From Acanthaster planci (Eukaryota > Echinodermata > Asteroidea > Valvatida > Acanthasteridae), in contig NW_019091469.1 of the NCBI RefSeq assembly GCF_001949145.1, positions 455,701 through 519,700 of the forward strand: 64,000 nt of DNA, given 5' to 3'. Position numbers and translations under genes: made by a program. Shown piece after piece: positions 60,901 through 64,000 of this stretch (position 1 is its first letter; each line of letters starts with the position of its first letter). Under the pieces are notes generated by a model. It was given only the letters and a program-made list of their open reading frames with translations, did no database searches and had not been told where the DNA came from.

Positions 60901-63555
60901 GTGTAGACCTTCAGATTCACAAAATGCTATGCTCTAGAATATAATGTGGGAAAGTCATAAAATTTGAAATTGAAGAGGCCAGGTCAATTTCATTCTAAAC
61001 TGTTAAGTTGAGCTTTGATGGCAAACGCTAACATCCTGGGGTATCTCTGCTCGGAACCTTGTTAATTACTCCAAAACCAACTACAGAAGAGAAAAACAGT
61101 GGCTGTAGCCTTGGTACCATAGCTGCTAATCTGGCACAAATTGTGAAATATACGCAGTTGATTTGTTTTCATAAAAAGAGGTCTTGAAAGCTAGGGTTGA
61201 CCCAAAGTAACAGTCCTCAATCCTCTGATTCTAATATTATTTCACATACACCCAAGAGAGTTAGGGTTTTTAATGTCACACTGGTAGAAGTTACATCACA
61301 AATCAACTACTTGCCAACCGCTGGCCCATAATCCAACTTAAAGAGTTGCTTGTGTTGTGTTTGCAGGCAACCAGTTGGAGCACCTTCCAATCAGCTTTGC
61401 CAATTTGCGGAATCTGAGATGGCTGGACCTGAAGGACAACAGCAATCTGGACAAGGATCTGAAGAAAGTTGCTGGGGACTGCCTAGATGACAAACAGTGC
61501 AGAGAGTGTGCTAAAAGGGTAAGAGGCACATGTTCGGCACAAAATATGCGAGATTAATTTTCATCTGAATGTGCACAAATATGTCTTACCTTTGTTCCCC
61601 TTGGCAGTGGCATGCAGATTGTTTTCCTTTTATCAGGTGTATCAGGTGTATGTGAATTGAGTTTATTGGAGTGAGCTTGAACACACCCAAGATTCATTTA
61701 CTGAATCGGGTGAGATTTGTCAGGATTTTTTCATCAGAAGTTTCCTGATTCCAGGCTTTTTCAAATGATATTTTTAAAAATCTGGAATATCCCAACTTTA
61801 CCACTGTAAATTTTTACCTATAAAAGTTAATATAGAACATAAGAAATGGGAAAGGGTTGTCTTTAGGTGAACACAACTTTATACCATAGACCCTACACTG
61901 CTATTGGGCCGTCAAAACATCTGGTGGTTATTTCATGGATTGTCAATTTTCCTCCAACCTCACCCCTATTGAATGGAAACAAAAACCTTGATTTGAGAAT
62001 CAAGAAGTATCACAGATTGCAGTGGCAAGTACTTTACAAGCAATCTGTACCAGTCATTTGTGTGTTAACCATTCATAGACAGAACACAGTCAACAGTTAA
62101 GTTTTTACTTATGAGTTTTCACTTTTAATATGTTGAAAACTGTGTACAACTTAAATGAATGGTAATTATAAGCGGTCATTTCTTAGATAAAAAATCAGTG
62201 TGAAAAACCTGAAAAATCCACAATTCATCAAGGAGTGTCTTATTCTTTCTCAGGTTGTGGCGTACATGAGTGATATTCAGAAAGAACTGGAAAACCAGCA
62301 GCAGAAGAAGGTGGAGAAAGAAAAAAGTAAATTTACTTCAACCCTACCTGAAATTACTGAAGCAATGAATCTTTCTGACACTAGGGACCAATTTCATGTA
62401 GACTCTTAAGTTGACCACACCCAGTTAAACGTCTTATTTATAAGAAGTATTGCAAAGTTCACCATTCTCTTTCATCTCCTCCATACTGATTAAAGAGAAA
62501 GCCGCAGCTCGAGAGAGAAAGAAGGAAGCCCAAAGGAAGGAGAAACAGCTCCAGAAGCAACTGGAGAGACAACGGAAGACGGAGGAGTACGAGGCAGCCA
62601 TTGCCGCCAAGAGACTCAAGGAAGAGAAGAAAGAAAGGAAGAATGCCAAAGGTTAGGCCATTGAATGAGACACAAGGGTAGAGGAGGCAGGGTGTGTCAG
62701 CTGTATTTCCACGATGAGTTAATTTGTTGTCATTGTTTGAACTCATCTCTCTGTACACATTAGTACTAATGACACTTTTAATTCCTTTGTACTCAAATTG
62801 CAGGAATTTTTCTTTTAAGCATTGTTTCTTTCATTTTGTTGCCACTGCAGGTGCGCAGAAAGCAAACGGTGTCCAGCACACACCTGTCAAAGCAAAATCA
62901 GGTACCATTTTCATCTTAAACCTTTGAATACTGTATTTCTGATGGTCTGAAAGACTGTGGTTTGATTGGGTCAAGAACCGGCGCAAATTTTAACTCCTAA
63001 AGTCAGACATGAGCTCTTATTCCTCCATGAGTCAGATAAGTTTCAAGAAGTTCATGCAAATAGACATAGACAAACACATTTTATAGCCAACTTTGCAAAT
63101 TCAGTGATTTTACAAGGACACAATAATTGCAGACATAGAAAAACCTTAACTTTGTTATGTTTTTCTTTGAATTACCTGGAACTGGGTATGACTCGGAACC
63201 GGGTATTTATGCGGAACCGGTTCCGTAAATGGTGGAACTGCCCAAGCATAGTGCAACTTCTGTGCAGATGAATAAATGTTTTCAGTATCTTAAACCACTC
63301 CCACGCCAAATTGAATGAAATGCTCTTGTGATATTTACAACAGTTGATCTGTTACTCCAACCCTCAGGAACCTCTTGCCTGGTGGTGTTTATCACCCTGT
63401 TTGTCACTCTGGTTGCCTTGAGTTTGGGCATCTATTTCTTCTGCGAGAGTGACAAGACGAACGTTCTGTGTGTTGACCTGCACTGGGCTGTGGATAGTGT
63501 CGTCACAACAGCCAAGGACTGGACCCAACAGTTAAGGGACAAACTTGCAAGTTAG
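57953..63555 (+). CDS. LRRC59: LRRC59, leucine-rich repeat ER/nuclear-envelope membrane protein
   Basis: LRRC59 (p34) is a tail-anchored ER and nuclear-envelope protein linked to ribosome binding and nuclear import of FGF1 and other cargo. Exons 57953-58042, 59210-59269, 60441-60555, 61367-61518, 62254-62326, 62496-62651, 62851-62901 and 63368-63555 join in frame to 294 aa (human 307). The N-terminus has [13 protein letters not shown], and repeats include [34 protein letters not shown] and [14 protein letters not shown] cap [17 protein letters not shown] matches the human VAGDCLDEKQCKQCA. Residues about 140-215 form a Lys/Glu/Arg-rich coiled coil. Residues about 237-257 ([20 protein letters not shown]) form one membrane helix, followed by a lumenal tail of about 37 residues. 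The ATG at 57953 follows AAGATAAA and begins the conserved region. The exon-6 acceptor (TTAAAG) is weak but is preceded by a pyrimidine tract. Confidence 0.96.
63212..63225. promoter_or_regulatory. Palindrome CGGAACCGGTTCCG, Grainyhead-type site
   Basis: The core AACCGGTT is the Grainyhead/GRHL consensus, here extended to a 14-base perfect palindrome, with a half-like CGGAACCGGG 18 bases upstream. It lies in the last intron of LRRC59. Whether it is bound is unknown. Confidence 0.3.
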
Positions 63556-64000
63556 GTCTGTTTTTATTGCAACCAATCAATTGAATATCCAACTTTGCCT
63601 TTGTTCCTAACAAATCATGGAGTTTTCAGGCAATATGTTAAGTTGTTACAAGTTGAGAGGTATTTCCTCAAGATGTTGTATTGTGGTTTTTGCATTGGCC
63701 TGTTTTGGCCTTTGATTGAATATCATCGTATGTCTTTGTCCTATTATGCACATTTTGTTACATTTGTGTATTTGTAAATTTTGGATCATTTTACACAACG
63801 GGATAGTTTTTTCGTACGAAATAAAATTAACAACCGTTAACAACTGTTTGTTGTATTCCTTGTTGGTCCCAATTTGTGAACCATCCTAACAAAATGAGTT
63901 GTCAGTCACCAGAGCCACTTTTGAGTTAAATAGGAACCCTCCACATTTACCCACATAATGTCCATTGTATATCAGGGTGCCAAACTGAGTGATACTTAAA
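63556..64000 (+). other. LRRC59 3' UTR and downstream sequence
   Basis: AT-rich sequence after the LRRC59 stop codon. No further gene is recognised before the window ends. Confidence 0.5.
63820..63825 (+). terminator. Candidate poly(A) signal of LRRC59
   Basis: AATAAA about 265 bases past the stop codon, followed within 30 bases by a T/G-rich stretch (CTGTTTGTTGTATTCCTTGT), a good polyadenylation context. Confidence 0.6.

Noticed and set aside
1-64000. CRISPR arrays, operons, riboswitches, rRNA or true tRNA genes
   Set aside because: None seen. The only tRNA-like sequence is the SINE head at 18911-18996, which lacks an intact tRNA context.

Overview
This is animal (metazoan) genomic DNA. 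Genes are split into small exons with GT..AG introns, intergenic DNA is AT-rich, and there is a 567-base run of N. The palindromic word ACATGT and the word TAGGCCTAGG recur throughout, and several DNA-transposon, SINE and DIRS-type relics are present. The proteins are closest in my memory to deuterostome orthologues: a SAP30L N-terminus nearly identical to the vertebrate one, a GLIS2-type zinc-finger array, PAM16, LRRC59 and HMGB. An invertebrate deuterostome fits best and an echinoderm is my best guess, but the species is not proven by anything here.

Layout, left to right. Positions 1-1239 (+) hold the last three coding exons of an unrecognised gene with a lysine-rich C-terminus. Positions 6292-8998 (-) and 11158-12493 (-) hold two tandem four-exon HMGB genes with identical intron positions, whose acidic tails are replaced by a run of about 20 serines plus DEE. 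The second HMGB gene probably has a non-coding leader exon ending at 15018. A CpG-richer block (about 13980-15990) with CCAAT, CRE and ETS-type words separates it from SAP30L (19468-23115, +), whose leader exon may end at 15965. From about 24900 to 48093 (+) lies a GLIS2-like C2H2 transcription factor in five coding exons (515 aa as assembled). Its introns contain the N gap, an internally deleted DIRS-type retrotransposon, a degenerate minisatellite and nested foldback elements. Positions 54080-57299 (-) encode PAM16, and 57953-63555 (+) encode LRRC59, divergent from PAM16 with about 650 bases between start codons.

The gene order is informative. HMGB and SAP30L head to head match the human HMGB2-SAP30 arrangement, and GLIS2 and PAM16 tail to tail match human chromosome 16p13.3, so two old gene pairs appear to be conserved. 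Functionally the window mixes chromatin proteins (HMGB, SAP30L of the Sin3-HDAC complex, GLIS2 with a CtBP-type PLDLS motif), a mitochondrial import subunit (PAM16) and an ER/nuclear-envelope LRR protein (LRRC59). I see no wholly new gene system. The least ordinary items are the poly-serine HMGB tails, the readable DIRS architecture, a possible tandem splice donor in SAP30L, and several hairpin-forming elements inside introns. All exon models come from reading splice sites, frame and family similarity by eye; non-coding exons and transcript ends are tentative.
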